64,000 nt of DNA from Dinoroseobacter sp013215265 (GTDB lineage Bacteria; Pseudomonadota; Alphaproteobacteria; Rhodobacterales; Rhodobacteraceae), in contig OY829366.1 in the NCBI GenBank assembly GCA_963691755.1, positions 2,418,001-2,482,000 of the forward strand. The letters are read 5' to 3'. Below, in pieces: positions 18,200 to 26,770 of the stretch. Each line of letters starts with the position of its first letter. Position 1 is the first letter of the stretch. A program made the position numbers and the translations under genes. The notes under the pieces are model-generated. The model was not told where the DNA came from. It was given only the letters and a program-made list of their open reading frames with translations, and made no database searches.

Positions 18200-18636
18200 A
18201 GCACTTCTGCACGCGCCTCGAATGCGCGAACAATCCGCTGCATAGCCTCATTAAACACAACACCAATTACGCCCTGCAAAATTTTGTTTTTAAATTCAAA
18301 ATCGACAAAGAATGCGACGTCGCATCCACCGTCTTCCCGTTCGGAAAATGCCCAGGTAGAATGCATATGCTTGAACGGGCCATCCACATAATGGGTCTCA
18401 ATCCGCAGGTCTTCATCCTGCAGCAAAACCTTGCTGCCAAAGCGCTCCCGAAAAACCTTAAACGACACGACAAGATCTGCGGTCATTTCACGGCCAAGCT
18501 CGACATCAGTCAGCGATAAAATCCGCACGGCGGCACACCAGGGCAAGAATTTGGGGTAAGATGCGACGTCTGCGACCAAATCATACATTTGGCGCGCGCC
18601 GTACGGCATCATCCGCGTTTCAGAGTGTCGTGGCAT
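18175..18636 (-). CDS. Coq10/RatA-like SRPBCC (START) family protein
   Basis: A 153-residue START-fold protein of the polyketide-cyclase/Coq10 group. The N-terminus MPRHSETRMMPYGARQMYDLVADVASYPKFLPWC and the later VEFEFKNKILQGVIGVVFNEA-like segment (DFEFKNKILQGVIGVVFNEAM) are hallmarks. In mitochondria Coq10 binds ubiquinone and supports respiration. The E. coli relative RatA is reported to inhibit 70S assembly; which role applies here is unknown. The ATG follows the family start. It overlaps the convergent pncC gene by 25 bases. Confidence 0.9.
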   Translation of the reverse strand: MPRHSETRMMPYGARQMYDLVADVASYPKFLPWCAAVRILSLTDVELGREMTADLVVSFKVFRERFGSKVLLQDEDLRIETHYVDGPFKHMHSTWAFSEREDGGCDVAFFVDFEFKNKILQGVIGVVFNEAMQRIVRAFEARAEVLYGDRPEA

Positions 18637-18706
18637 TGGACGTCTTGTCGCTTGTTGTTCCTTGGCCTGCTGTCATAGGTTTAGCGCAGGAATTCAAGGG
18701 GGCGAC

Positions 18707-19252
18707 ATGGCGCAGCAAAACTACGTGATCGATCAGATGATCTCGGCGAAAGCCATTGCCGCCAGAATTGAAGATCTGGCCAGCGAAATCGAGCAGTCAT
18801 TTCAAGGTACAGATAAGCTCATAGTGGTCGGACTCTTAAGGGGAAGTTTTGTTTTTATCGCCGATCTTGTGCGGGAAATCGATCTTCCAATCGAGGTCGA
18901 TTTTCTCGAAGCTTCTTCCTATGGCGATGGCATGGAAAGCACGCGGGAAGTACGGATCATGAAAGACTTGCGCGGCAAAATCGAGGGGCGCGATGTTCTC
19001 CTTGTCGAAGATATTGTCGATACGGGCCACACACTTCGTTTCGTCACCGGTTTGCTGAAGTCGCGCAAGCCTCGCAAGCTGGAAACAATCGCCCTGTTAG
19101 ATAAGCCAACACGACGCGAGGTAGACGTCAAGGCAAGCTATACGGGATTCGAAATTCCTGATGAATTCGTCGTTGGTTATGGCATTGATTATGCTCAACG
19201 AAACCGAAACCTACCGTATATTGGCAAAGTCCGGTTTACCGATCAGGCCTAA
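18707..19252 (+). CDS. hpt: Hypoxanthine(-guanine) phosphoribosyltransferase
   Basis: A 181-residue purine salvage enzyme that makes IMP and possibly GMP from free base and PRPP. The PRPP-binding motif VLLVEDIVDTGHT and the GLLRGSFVFIADL loop are clear, as are DFLEASSYGDGMEST and the DEFVVGYGIDYAQRNRNLPYIG C-terminal loop. The ATG at 18707 has AAGGGGG 5 bases upstream; an earlier frame start at 18662 lacks one. The stop codon is shared with the convergent membrane-protein gene (bases 19249-19252, CTAA). Confidence 0.95.
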   Translation: MAQQNYVIDQMISAKAIAARIEDLASEIEQSFQGTDKLIVVGLLRGSFVFIADLVREIDLPIEVDFLEASSYGDGMESTREVRIMKDLRGKIEGRDVLLVEDIVDTGHTLRFVTGLLKSRKPRKLETIALLDKPTRREVDVKASYTGFEIPDEFVVGYGIDYAQRNRNLPYIGKVRFTDQA

Positions 19253-19824
19253 GCCTGCGAGCGCGCCCTGCGCAACGCACGCAAGTCTTCATCAGACATC
19301 TTCTCGGACAGGGCTTTTGGACGCTTGGCTTTGCTATCGTGCAACGCACCCGCCAGGCTAACCAGTACCGCACCAGTCACGGAAAGCCCTGCAACAGCTT
19401 TGATCATTAAAGGCAGCGTTGAAGACAAATGCTGTGAGTAGCGTAGGTATCCACCGTCTAAAAGTGCCAACGTAAGCACATACAAGATGCCCGAAAGGAT
19501 TAGAAGCAGGATCGCCTTCACGACACCGCCGCTCACCGTGCGTGGAAATCGCAAGGGGCTCGGCGTAAAAAAAGGAAATATCAGCAATACACCTAGAGCT
19601 GCCAGTGTGCCATAAAACCATTTATAAGGAAGGGCTTCCGGCCAATAGTTTAACAAACTTACAGGCGTCCAAGCACCGGTCCACATGATCCAGGCGAACC
19701 AACAAAAAGCAGCCCCATAAAGCCGCAAAAAGATCCAGGAACTGACTTTGTAAGACAGAATAATCCCGCCACCCGGTTCACGTTTTTGCCGCTGTTTGGC
19801 ATGCGTGTCCGTGTGACGGGTCAT
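19249..19824 (-). CDS. Hypothetical four-helix membrane protein
   Basis: A 191-residue protein that I do not recognise. A basic, polar N-terminus (MTRHTDTHAKQRQKREPGGG) is followed by about four hydrophobic helices: FLRLYGAAFCWFAWIMWTGAW, KWFYGTLAALGVLLIFPFF, VKAILLLILSGILYVLTLALL and LPLMIKAVAGLSVTGAVLVSL. A charged cytoplasmic tail follows (EKMSDEDLRALRRARSQA). The ATG at 19824 lies 7 bases after the stop of the small membrane gene upstream, so the two are probably co-transcribed. The longer frame to 19899 overlaps that gene and is not preferred. Confidence 0.7.
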   Translation of the reverse strand: MTRHTDTHAKQRQKREPGGGIILSYKVSSWIFLRLYGAAFCWFAWIMWTGAWTPVSLLNYWPEALPYKWFYGTLAALGVLLIFPFFTPSPLRFPRTVSGGVVKAILLLILSGILYVLTLALLDGGYLRYSQHLSSTLPLMIKAVAGLSVTGAVLVSLAGALHDSKAKRPKALSEKMSDEDLRALRRARSQA

Positions 19825-19831
19825 AGATTGG

Positions 19832-20086
19832 TTAGGCCGCTGCTGGTGCTTCAGCGTTTTCGGACATGTCCATTTCAGCATCATGCATTTCCAGCTCACT
19901 GCGGTCAGACATGCAAACGCGCCCGATGGCCATGGTGAAGATACCGATCAATGCGGTGGCGCCAGCAAAGTCCAGCGGAATAGTTGGGTTCTGAAAGGCT
20001 ACGAAAGCCAGACCAATTGTGCCTGTGCCCAGGCCAATGGCCAGACCGCCTGTGAAGCGGTGCAATTTTGTTGTCTTGGTGTGCAT
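19832..20086 (-). CDS. Small hypothetical membrane protein
   Basis: An 84-residue protein of unknown function. A short basic N-terminus is followed by two hydrophobic helices (GGLAIGLGTGTIGLAFVAF and LDFAGATALIGIFTMAIGRVCM) and an acidic C-terminal tail rich in Glu and Asp that ends in APAAA. GAGG precedes the ATG by 5 bases, good support for translation. It sits upstream of the four-helix membrane protein and downstream of lipA on the same strand. No homologue comes to mind. Confidence 0.65.
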   Translation of the reverse strand: MHTKTTKLHRFTGGLAIGLGTGTIGLAFVAFQNPTIPLDFAGATALIGIFTMAIGRVCMSDRSELEMHDAEMDMSENAEAPAAA

Positions 20087-20173
20087 AACTACCTCGTCTG
20101 CTCATGTTTGTTGTGGGCAGACAGAAAACAGCCGGGTTGGGCGCCACAAAGACCAAAGAGGGACAATTTCAGG

Positions 20174-21124
20174 TCAGCGCTGCCCCAATTTTGCCAAACG
20201 GGCTTCGCGCAGTTTTTCAAAATCATCGCCTGCGTGATAGCTGGACCGCGTCAGAGGTGTTGCGGAGACCATCAGGAATCCCTTGCCATACGCTGCTTTT
20301 TCATAGGCCTTAAATTCCTCAGGCGTCACGAAACGATCTACTTTGTGGTGCTTGGGTGTGGGCTGCAGATATTGTCCTATTGTCAGGAAATCTACATCTG
20401 CCGCCCGCATATCATCCATGACCTGACCGACAGCTTGGCGATCTTCACCCAGTCCAACCATTATTCCGGACTTTGTGAATATTGAAGGATCGATCGCCTT
20501 TACCTTTTCCAACAACCTTAAAGAGTGAAAATATCGCGCGCCAGGACGAACGCTTGGATAAAGCCCGGGAACCGTTTCCAGATTGTGATTGAAAACGTCT
20601 GGTCTGGCTTTAACCACAATTTCAAGCACTTCAGGTGAACACTTCAGAAAGTCAGGTGTAAGAATCTCGATTGTTGTATCCGGAGACTGTCTGCGGATGG
20701 CACGAATGGTCTGTGCAAAATGCTCAGCGCCACCGTCTTCAATATCGTCTCGGTCGACAGATGTAATGACAACATGGTTCAAGCCCAGTTTTTTGACCGC
20801 GCCTGCAACGCGCCCGGGCTCAAAAACGTCCAGCGCATCTGGTTTACCTGTAGCAACGTTGCAAAAGGTACAGCCGCGAGTGCAGATTTCGCCCATAATC
20901 ATCATGGTGGCATGACCCTGCGACCAGCACTCGCCTACATTGGGACAGCCTGCTTCCTGACAGACCGTGACCAGATTGTTCTCACGAATGATTTTGTTCG
21001 TTTCTTCATATCCCTGCCCTCCGGGCGCTCTCACGCGGATCCAATCAGGTTTCTTAGGCTGTGACTGGTCCGGGCGGTGCGCCTTCTCGGGGTGGCGGCT
21101 TTCGGGAATGGTCAGATCGCGCAT
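20174..21124 (-). CDS. lipA: Lipoyl synthase
   Basis: Radical SAM enzyme that inserts two sulfurs into octanoyl groups on lipoyl domains of 2-oxoacid dehydrogenases. Two Fe-S cluster motifs are seen: auxiliary cluster Cys55, Cys60 and Cys66 (VCQEAGCPNVGECW), and radical SAM Cys81, Cys85 and Cys88 (CTRGCTFC). Also present are TSVDRDD and the C-terminal RSSYHAG, whose Ser coordinates the auxiliary cluster. The ATG at 21124 has GGAGG 4 bases upstream; the longer frame to 21202 is not needed. The product is 316 residues, the usual size. Confidence 0.97.
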   Translation of the reverse strand: MRDLTIPESRHPEKAHRPDQSQPKKPDWIRVRAPGGQGYEETNKIIRENNLVTVCQEAGCPNVGECWSQGHATMMIMGEICTRGCTFCNVATGKPDALDVFEPGRVAGAVKKLGLNHVVITSVDRDDIEDGGAEHFAQTIRAIRRQSPDTTIEILTPDFLKCSPEVLEIVVKARPDVFNHNLETVPGLYPSVRPGARYFHSLRLLEKVKAIDPSIFTKSGIMVGLGEDRQAVGQVMDDMRAADVDFLTIGQYLQPTPKHHKVDRFVTPEEFKAYEKAAYGKGFLMVSATPLTRSSYHAGDDFEKLREARLAKLGQR

Positions 21125-21325
21125 GATGCCTCCGGTACGTGTTGATCCGATATAAGCTGATGAAGCGGTCTCGAACAGGGTGTAATGGCCGCAGACGGCC
21201 ATGCATTTGGTGCATGCCTCAGTGTCAAGACAAAACGGCGCGGCAGAGATTGACCCTCATACACCGCGCCTGCCACGAAATGAACCTGCCACCACGCGGG
21301 TCCTTTCGGGATTTCAAATTGGAAC

Positions 21326-22426
21326 TTAGCCAACCAAAGGCGGATTTCCGTCATCTTGTTCCAGATAGTGTTTCGCCAGCCGCTGTAAGGCGATCCGCAA
21401 TACAATCTTTCCAGATCTGGCGGACCACCCCATGCGCCGTTCCGCCGCCTCAAGGCCCTCAAGGTGACAACAACATCTTAAGACCACATCGCCAAGTCCT
21501 GGACCAAGATCCGTCAAAGCAGCACTCACGCGCTCCCTTGCTGCCGTAGGCCCCTCAGCTGGACCGCGCCCTCCGCAAAACGCACCAGAATTCCCACCAG
21601 TTAAGAACCTGTCTCAGTTCTGCGCAACACGGGACCCCATCTGCGCAAGTTCGAAATCTTCTCGAAGTCGTTCTCCAGCTAAGATCAGATCTTCAGTCAG
21701 AAATGGTTTTCCAGCGCGATCTTTTCGACGCGACAATGCCAGCAAAGGGCTCTCTGCCATATTCACACGGATAGACTTCAGATCCCTGCCGGAAGTCTCA
21801 CGCAGGTCGCGCGTACCCCATTCGCGATGCTGGTCTGAGAACGGGTCAACTTTTGTGGCCTGATCACATTCAGCCTTATCAACGAGCAGTCGCTTCAATG
21901 CAGACCGTCCCGCGGACGTAATTTCATATTGGTGCACGCGCCCCTTTCGAATGCAACAGATCCAATCCTTCAAAGCAAAGGCCTGCGCAATATTGCGTGG
22001 AACAACTGCGGTACGGACAGGCGTATCACCGTTCATTCTCAACACCACCGCCTGCTCCATATCCGCTGAGGCCGCAAGGACCGCATCAGTTTCACAAAGG
22101 CGTCGCAATATACGGCGCGCTTCACGTTCAAGTTCTGCTTCAGCAGGCAAGGCAAGAGATCGCGGATGCATGGACATGATCTGGCTTTCTTTCTGGATGA
22201 CAGGTTTAGGTCGGCTGAGCGCTGCCAGAGCAGTGTCAAAAAGCGGATCTTCTCTCGCTTGCTCGATGCGGCGCACCTGACGCAGGATCGTCGACGCAGG
22301 AACGTTTTCCCGCAGCGCGAGTTTTCGCAAAGAAATGCCCTCATGGGTGTGAGTCAAATACCGTTGGGCCTCGATTGGTACCCAATTTGGAAACTGTGTT
22401 TCAAAATTGACCGATGCATTCGACAT
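21326..22426 (-). pseudogene. DUF6456-type helix-turn-helix protein interrupted by an in-frame TGA
   Basis: The reading frame from the ATG at 22426 (AAGGGG 8 bases upstream) is open for 270 residues, meets TGA at 21614-21616, and continues in the same frame to a stop at 21326. Before the TGA: a resolvase-like helix-turn-helix (EGISLRKLALRENVPASTILRQVRRIE) and PLLALSRRKDRAGKPFL...LREDFELAQMGSRVAQN. After it: DRFLTGG, then DLGPGLGDVVLRCCCHLEGLEAAERRMGW and SGKIVLRIALQRL. These two halves read as one continuous protein of a Rhodobacterales family, with Trp expected at the stop (TGG to TGA). It is either a fresh nonsense mutation, a sequencing error, or a split gene. The C-terminal part also has a GTG at 21529 that could restart translation. 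Confidence 0.8.
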
Positions 22427-22484
22427 ATGCACACCCCTTTGTGGAAAACTCAACGCAACCTGAGGTTGTTCTCCCGCTCATGAG

Positions 22485-22499
22485 TTAATTTTGAGTTAA
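22485..22499. promoter_or_regulatory. Perfect CtrA box (TTAA-N7-TTAA)
   Basis: TTAA at 22485-22488 and TTAA at 22496-22499 are separated by exactly seven bases, the consensus for the cell-cycle regulator CtrA, whose gene lies at 47.9-48.6 kb. The site is in the 200-base intergenic region between the divergent DUF6456 pseudogene and the DUF6477-type gene, about 60 bases from one start and 130 from the other. Function is inferred from the match and position only. Confidence 0.55.
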
Positions 22500-22627
22500 A
22501 AGCTATATATTGTTTCGAATTTATAAACAGCGGCTTTCAGGCCGAACGCACCACACTGCAAACACGCAACACACGTCTAGGTTGTGCAAGGATCTATGCT
22601 GAGCAAACTGCAAAGGACCTGTTGATA

Positions 22628-22912
22628 ATGTTGCCTAATCCAAATTTCCCAACACTACGTCGCCCCCGAACTCTTGTTCGCGCAGCCAGGTTTGCGATGT
22701 CAGACTATCGCCGAGAACGTCATACGAAACGTTTGCTAAAACTGGAAAAACTCAGTGCTCCAACCGCTTTGATTCCAAAATTAGCGGATCTTGAACTAGA
22801 AATGGAAACAATGCGCAAAGAAGGAGATGCATGCTATTCTGTCGCGAAGCACATAATCGTACTGGCGGCTCTGCTTACAGAACTTTCGCTGGTTAGCTCG
22901 CGCAGCATCTGA
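22628..22912 (+). CDS. DUF6477-type small protein
   Basis: A 94-residue protein that matches what I recall of the Rhodobacterales-restricted DUF6477 family, typically beginning PTLRRPRLLVRAAR; here NFPTLRRPRTLVRAARF. It is Arg- and Leu-rich at the N-terminus, then EMETMRKEGDACYSVAKHIIVLAALLTE. No catalytic motif is visible and no function is known to me. AAAGGA lies upstream, 10 bases from the ATG at 22628 and 4 bases from a TTG at 22622, so either could start it. Divergent from the DUF6456 gene with a CtrA box between. Confidence 0.72.
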   Translation: MLPNPNFPTLRRPRTLVRAARFAMSDYRRERHTKRLLKLEKLSAPTALIPKLADLELEMETMRKEGDACYSVAKHIIVLAALLTELSLVSSRSI

Positions 22913-22967
22913 TGCGTTGCACCAGAATTATCAGTGCAACGCTGTTTTTAGAAACAATCGCTTTAAA

Positions 22968-24515
22968 TCAGATGAAGCTGTCAGGCATTGAAGCTTTCTT
23001 TTGCGATACAAAGTCCGTGAGACCTTGTGCAATGCCCGGGTCCAACTGCGGCTGCTGGTAGTCGTCCAGCAGCTTCTTGACCCGAGCAGATGCAAGTGTC
23101 GCTGTATCTCGCGCGCCCTCGTCTTCCCAGGTCTCAAACGGTTTGTAATCCAGCAAGGTGCTGCGCCAGAACGCGGATTTGAAATTCGCTTGGGTATGGG
23201 CGCACCCGAGATAATGACCACCGGGCCCGACTTCTTCAATAGCACCCATGGCCTGGGCGTTTTCGTCAACTGCAATGCCTTCGGCGAGCTTGTGCAGAGT
23301 GCCCAGCTGGTCTGCATCCATGACGAACTTCTCGAATGACGCGACAAGCCCTCCTTCCAGCCACCCACAGGCGTGCAGCATGAAATTCACGCCCGCCAAC
23401 AATGCTGCATTCAACGAGTTCGCAGATTCGTACCCTGCCTGCGCATCCGGCAGTTTTGAGCCACAGAACCCGCCACCGGACCGATATGGCAGCCCCAAGC
23501 GGCGGGCCAACTGCCCTGCCCCATAAGTAATATGGGCCGCTTCAGGCGTCCCGAAGGTTGGCGCGCCCGAATTCATGTCGATCGACGTCACAAAGGTGCC
23601 GAAAATCACCGGCGACCCCGCACGAATAAGCTGGCTGTAGGCCACCCCGGCCATCACTTCGGCCAAGACCTGAGTCAGCGTACCTGCGATGGACACAGGC
23701 GCCATGGCACCCCCAACGATGAAGGGCGACAGGATCGAAGCTTGATTGTTGGCTGCAAAAACCTCCATCGCCCCCATCATCGTGGCGTCAAAGGTCAAAG
23801 GGGAATTCACATTGATAAGCGATGTCATCACCGTGTTGTCCTGAACGAAGTCTTTTCCGAACAGAACCCCGCACATATCCACGCTGTCCTGCGCACGACT
23901 TGGTTCGGTCACAGATCCCATGAACGGCTTGTTTGAGAGCGTCATATGAGCGTGCAGCATATCCAGATGACGCTTGTTGACGGCCACGTCGGTCGGTTCG
24001 CATACGGTGCCGCCTGAATGATGCAGCCAGGGCGACATATAGGCGAGCTTCACAAACTTCTGGAAGTCATCGAGCGTTGCGTAGCGTCGGCCTCCGGCCT
24101 GATCGCGCACGAAGGGCGGGCCATAAACAGGTGCCAAAACAAGGTTCTTGCCACCAATCACAACGTTCTTGGAGGGATCACGCGCAACCTGCGTGAATTC
24201 AGACGGCGCTGTCGAACATAGCTTTCGGGCCATGCCACGGGGGATACGAACGCGTTCGCCCTCAACATCGGCACCTGCTTCGCGCCAACGTTCAAGCGCC
24301 GTAGGGTTTTCGACAAAATTCACACCGATTTCGGCCAAAACGGTTTCCGCATTGGCTTCGATGATCTCAAGCGCTTCCTCGTTCAAAACCTCGAAATTCG
24401 GGATGTTACGAGAGATATACTTTGCAGTTTCGATCCGCACTGCGCTATGCGCTGCCCGGCGCGCTGCACCGCCACCACCGCGACCCCGCCGTGTCCGAGA
24501 AACCGTTTCCGTCAT
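22968..24515 (-). CDS. MttB/trimethylamine methyltransferase family protein (non-pyrrolysine)
   Basis: A 515-residue member of the MttB superfamily, corrinoid-dependent methyltransferases that demethylate quaternary or tertiary amines. Seen: an Arg/Gly-rich N-terminus (RRGRGGGGAARRAA), then the family core with EIIEANAETVLAEIGV, PFMGSVTEP, GTPEAAHITYGAGQLARRLGLPYRSGGG and GPGGHYLGCAHTQANF. The gene has no internal TAG, so it is not the pyrrolysine type; such homologues often act on glycine betaine, carnitine or similar compounds. Substrate here is unknown and no corrinoid protein gene is adjacent. AAGGAC lies 9 bases before the ATG. Confidence 0.9.
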   Translation of the reverse strand: MTETVSRTRRGRGGGGAARRAAHSAVRIETAKYISRNIPNFEVLNEEALEIIEANAETVLAEIGVNFVENPTALERWREAGADVEGERVRIPRGMARKLCSTAPSEFTQVARDPSKNVVIGGKNLVLAPVYGPPFVRDQAGGRRYATLDDFQKFVKLAYMSPWLHHSGGTVCEPTDVAVNKRHLDMLHAHMTLSNKPFMGSVTEPSRAQDSVDMCGVLFGKDFVQDNTVMTSLINVNSPLTFDATMMGAMEVFAANNQASILSPFIVGGAMAPVSIAGTLTQVLAEVMAGVAYSQLIRAGSPVIFGTFVTSIDMNSGAPTFGTPEAAHITYGAGQLARRLGLPYRSGGGFCGSKLPDAQAGYESANSLNAALLAGVNFMLHACGWLEGGLVASFEKFVMDADQLGTLHKLAEGIAVDENAQAMGAIEEVGPGGHYLGCAHTQANFKSAFWRSTLLDYKPFETWEDEGARDTATLASARVKKLLDDYQQPQLDPGIAQGLTDFVSQKKASMPDSFI

Positions 24516-24674
24516 TTCATCCGTCCTTATCTCTGCGCAAGCGCGACAAATTCACCCGATGATCTGCTATTTAAGGTGCAGAAAGCTGCGAACCGGCGCC
24601 AAAGGCGTCGTATCGGAGCCCAAAACGACATTCGCCCGCTTGCATGGACATTCGTGCTTGCGTAGCAGGTGGGC

Positions 24675-26249
24675 ATGACAAACATCTCCCACGACCGCCT
24701 CCTTATTATCGACTTTGGCAGCCAAGTGACGCAGCTGATTGCCCGACGCCTGCGTGAGCTCAATGTCTATTGCGAGATTCACCCCTACCAAAGGGTCACG
24801 ATGGACCTGGTGCGCACGCTTGCACCAAAGGCCGTGATCTTTTCCGGCGGGCCAGATTCGGTAATGCGAGACGGCTCACCACGCCCACCCGAGGGTATTT
24901 TCGACTACGGGGTCCCGATCCTTGGTATTTGTTATGGCCAACAGGTTATGATGCAGGAACTTGGCGGACGCGTCGAAGGCGGTAAAATCTCTGGTGGCGG
25001 CGGCACAGCCGAGTTTGGACGTGCCTATGTCACGCCAAATGGTACGCTCGATCTGTTGAACGGCTGGTTTGACAACGGGGACGAACAGGTTTGGATGAGC
25101 CACGGCGATCACGTCGCGGCCCTTGCGCCAGGTTTTGAAGTCTTTGGCACATCTCCAAACGCCCCATATGCCATCACCGCGGATGTATCGCGCCAATTTT
25201 ATGCCGTTCAGTTTCACCCCGAAGTGCACCACACACCGCGCGGCGCGAAACTTTACGAGAACTTTGTCCGCCTTGCCGGCTTCTCGGGCGATTGGACCAT
25301 GGCCGGGTACCGCGAACAGGCTGTTGAACACATCAAAAATCAGGTTGGCGACAAGAAAGTCATCTGCGCCCTGTCGGGTGGTGTCGACAGCTCGGTTGCG
25401 GCCGCACTGATCCACGAGGCGATTGGGGACCAGTTGACCTGTGTCTTCGTCGATCATGGACTGTTGCGCAAAGACGAAGCCCAAGAGGTTGTTGGCATGT
25501 TTCGTGATCACATGAATCTACAAGTGATCCATGCGGACGAGACGGAACTTTTTCTTGGCGAGCTGGAAGGACAATCAGATCCGGAAACCAAGCGAAAGAT
25601 CATCGGACGGCTCTTCATTGATGTCTTCCAGAAATATGCCAATGACATCGATGGTGCAGAATTTCTCGCGCAAGGAACGCTTTATCCTGATGTGATCGAA
25701 TCTGTGTCGTTCAGCGGCGGTCCATCCGTGACGATCAAATCGCATCACAACGTCGGCGGCTTGCCCGAGAAAATGGGTCTAAAGCTTGTGGAACCCCTGC
25801 GGGAGCTTTTCAAAGATGAAGTGCGCGCGCTTGGTCGTGAACTGGGCCTGCCTTCCAGCTTTATTGGACGCCATCCTTTTCCAGGACCTGGCCTCGCAAT
25901 CCGCTGCCCAGGTGAAATCACGCGTGCCAAGCTCGATATCCTGCGCGAAGCCGATGCCGTTTATATCGACCAAATCCGCAAACACGGGCTCTATGATGAA
26001 ATTTGGCAGGCGTTCTGCGCTATTCTGCCGGTTCGAACTGTTGGCGTCATGGGGGACGGACGGACCTACGATTATGCCTGCGCCCTGCGGGCCGTCACCT
26101 CGGTTGATGGCATGACCGCAGATTACTATCCCTTATCGCATGAGTTCCTTGGCGAGACGGCGACCCGGATCATCAACGAGGTGCCAGGGATCAATCGGGT
26201 GACATACGATATCACATCCAAACCTCCCGGCACGATCGAGTGGGAATGA
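24675..26249 (+). CDS. guaA: GMP synthase (glutamine-hydrolysing)
   Basis: Converts XMP to GMP using ATP and glutamine. The class I glutamine amidotransferase domain carries Cys86 in GICYGQQ and the His/Glu pair in VQFHPEVHH. The ATP-pyrophosphatase domain carries the P-loop SGGVDSSVAAALI, followed by FVDHGLLRKDEA. The C-terminal dimerisation domain ends in the invariant PPGTIEWE. The ATG at 24675 sits 3 bases after an AGGTGG; a GTG two codons earlier is an alternative. It is followed by about 520 bases with no gene. Confidence 0.98.
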   Translation: MTNISHDRLLIIDFGSQVTQLIARRLRELNVYCEIHPYQRVTMDLVRTLAPKAVIFSGGPDSVMRDGSPRPPEGIFDYGVPILGICYGQQVMMQELGGRVEGGKISGGGGTAEFGRAYVTPNGTLDLLNGWFDNGDEQVWMSHGDHVAALAPGFEVFGTSPNAPYAITADVSRQFYAVQFHPEVHHTPRGAKLYENFVRLAGFSGDWTMAGYREQAVEHIKNQVGDKKVICALSGGVDSSVAAALIHEAIGDQLTCVFVDHGLLRKDEAQEVVGMFRDHMNLQVIHADETELFLGELEGQSDPETKRKIIGRLFIDVFQKYANDIDGAEFLAQGTLYPDVIESVSFSGGPSVTIKSHHNVGGLPEKMGLKLVEPLRELFKDEVRALGRELGLPSSFIGRHPFPGPGLAIRCPGEITRAKLDILREADAVYIDQIRKHGLYDEIWQAFCAILPVRTVGVMGDGRTYDYACALRAVTSVDGMTADYYPLSHEFLGETATRIINEVPGINRVTYDITSKPPGTIEWE

Positions 26250-26770
26250 TCCGCACCGGAAGCTTTGGCTCAGTCAGCTCCTAAAACTTTCCATTGATAC
26301 GATTCGTCTGAAATCGGTGTATGCGCTTACAAAAGCTACGCCTATGGGATGGAGTGCGCATACGACATCTGCGCTCATCCGTTAGGCCGCCAGCCTGTAC
26401 GCCGGCAACTGCGACAGGATTTCTCTCTTGACCACGTCGATCCAATGAGAACTTATAGCGAACATTAAGTTCGAAATGTACTATCTTGCATATTGACGCC
26501 AGGCTTAATCTAGCTGATCTGAGATCTTTAATACAGACACTTACAAGAAGGTATTAATGTATTTTTTAAGATATATTGATTTGCACTAATACTTATAAAG
26601 TACTGCTTTTATTGTATTTAATTATACACCTAATGTTTCAAGTGAAATTTAAATTAAAGTACTCTGTTAAAATCGAACATTGAGCATATCACAGCCAAGC
26701 GCCCCAAATCGACGGTTCAGCTTGCAAAACTCAGGGATTTGGTTGACCTGTCGAAGGAAGTGTTCCGCAG
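26250..26770. other. Gene-free AT-rich interval after guaA
   Basis: No convincing coding sequence, tRNA or repeat pair was found. The first 200 bases have normal composition and contain a short open frame (ending TAA near 26468) that I cannot match to anything. From about 26460 to 26680 the sequence becomes strongly AT-rich, with runs such as tattttttaagatatatt, unlike the flanking genes. The last 90 bases return to normal and carry GAAGGAAG upstream of the EamA gene. It may be debris of an insertion at the guaA 3' end, or simply an untranslated region. Confidence 0.5.

Noticed and set aside
21112..21354. Open frame on the minus strand between the DUF6456 gene and lipA (starting MTEIRLWLAKFQFEI)
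   Set aside because: It overlaps both flanking genes, lacks a recognisable domain and a good ribosome site.
21614..21616. Selenocysteine at the TGA of the DUF6456 gene
   Set aside because: Relatives appear to have Trp there and no redox context is seen; a nonsense mutation or error is simpler.
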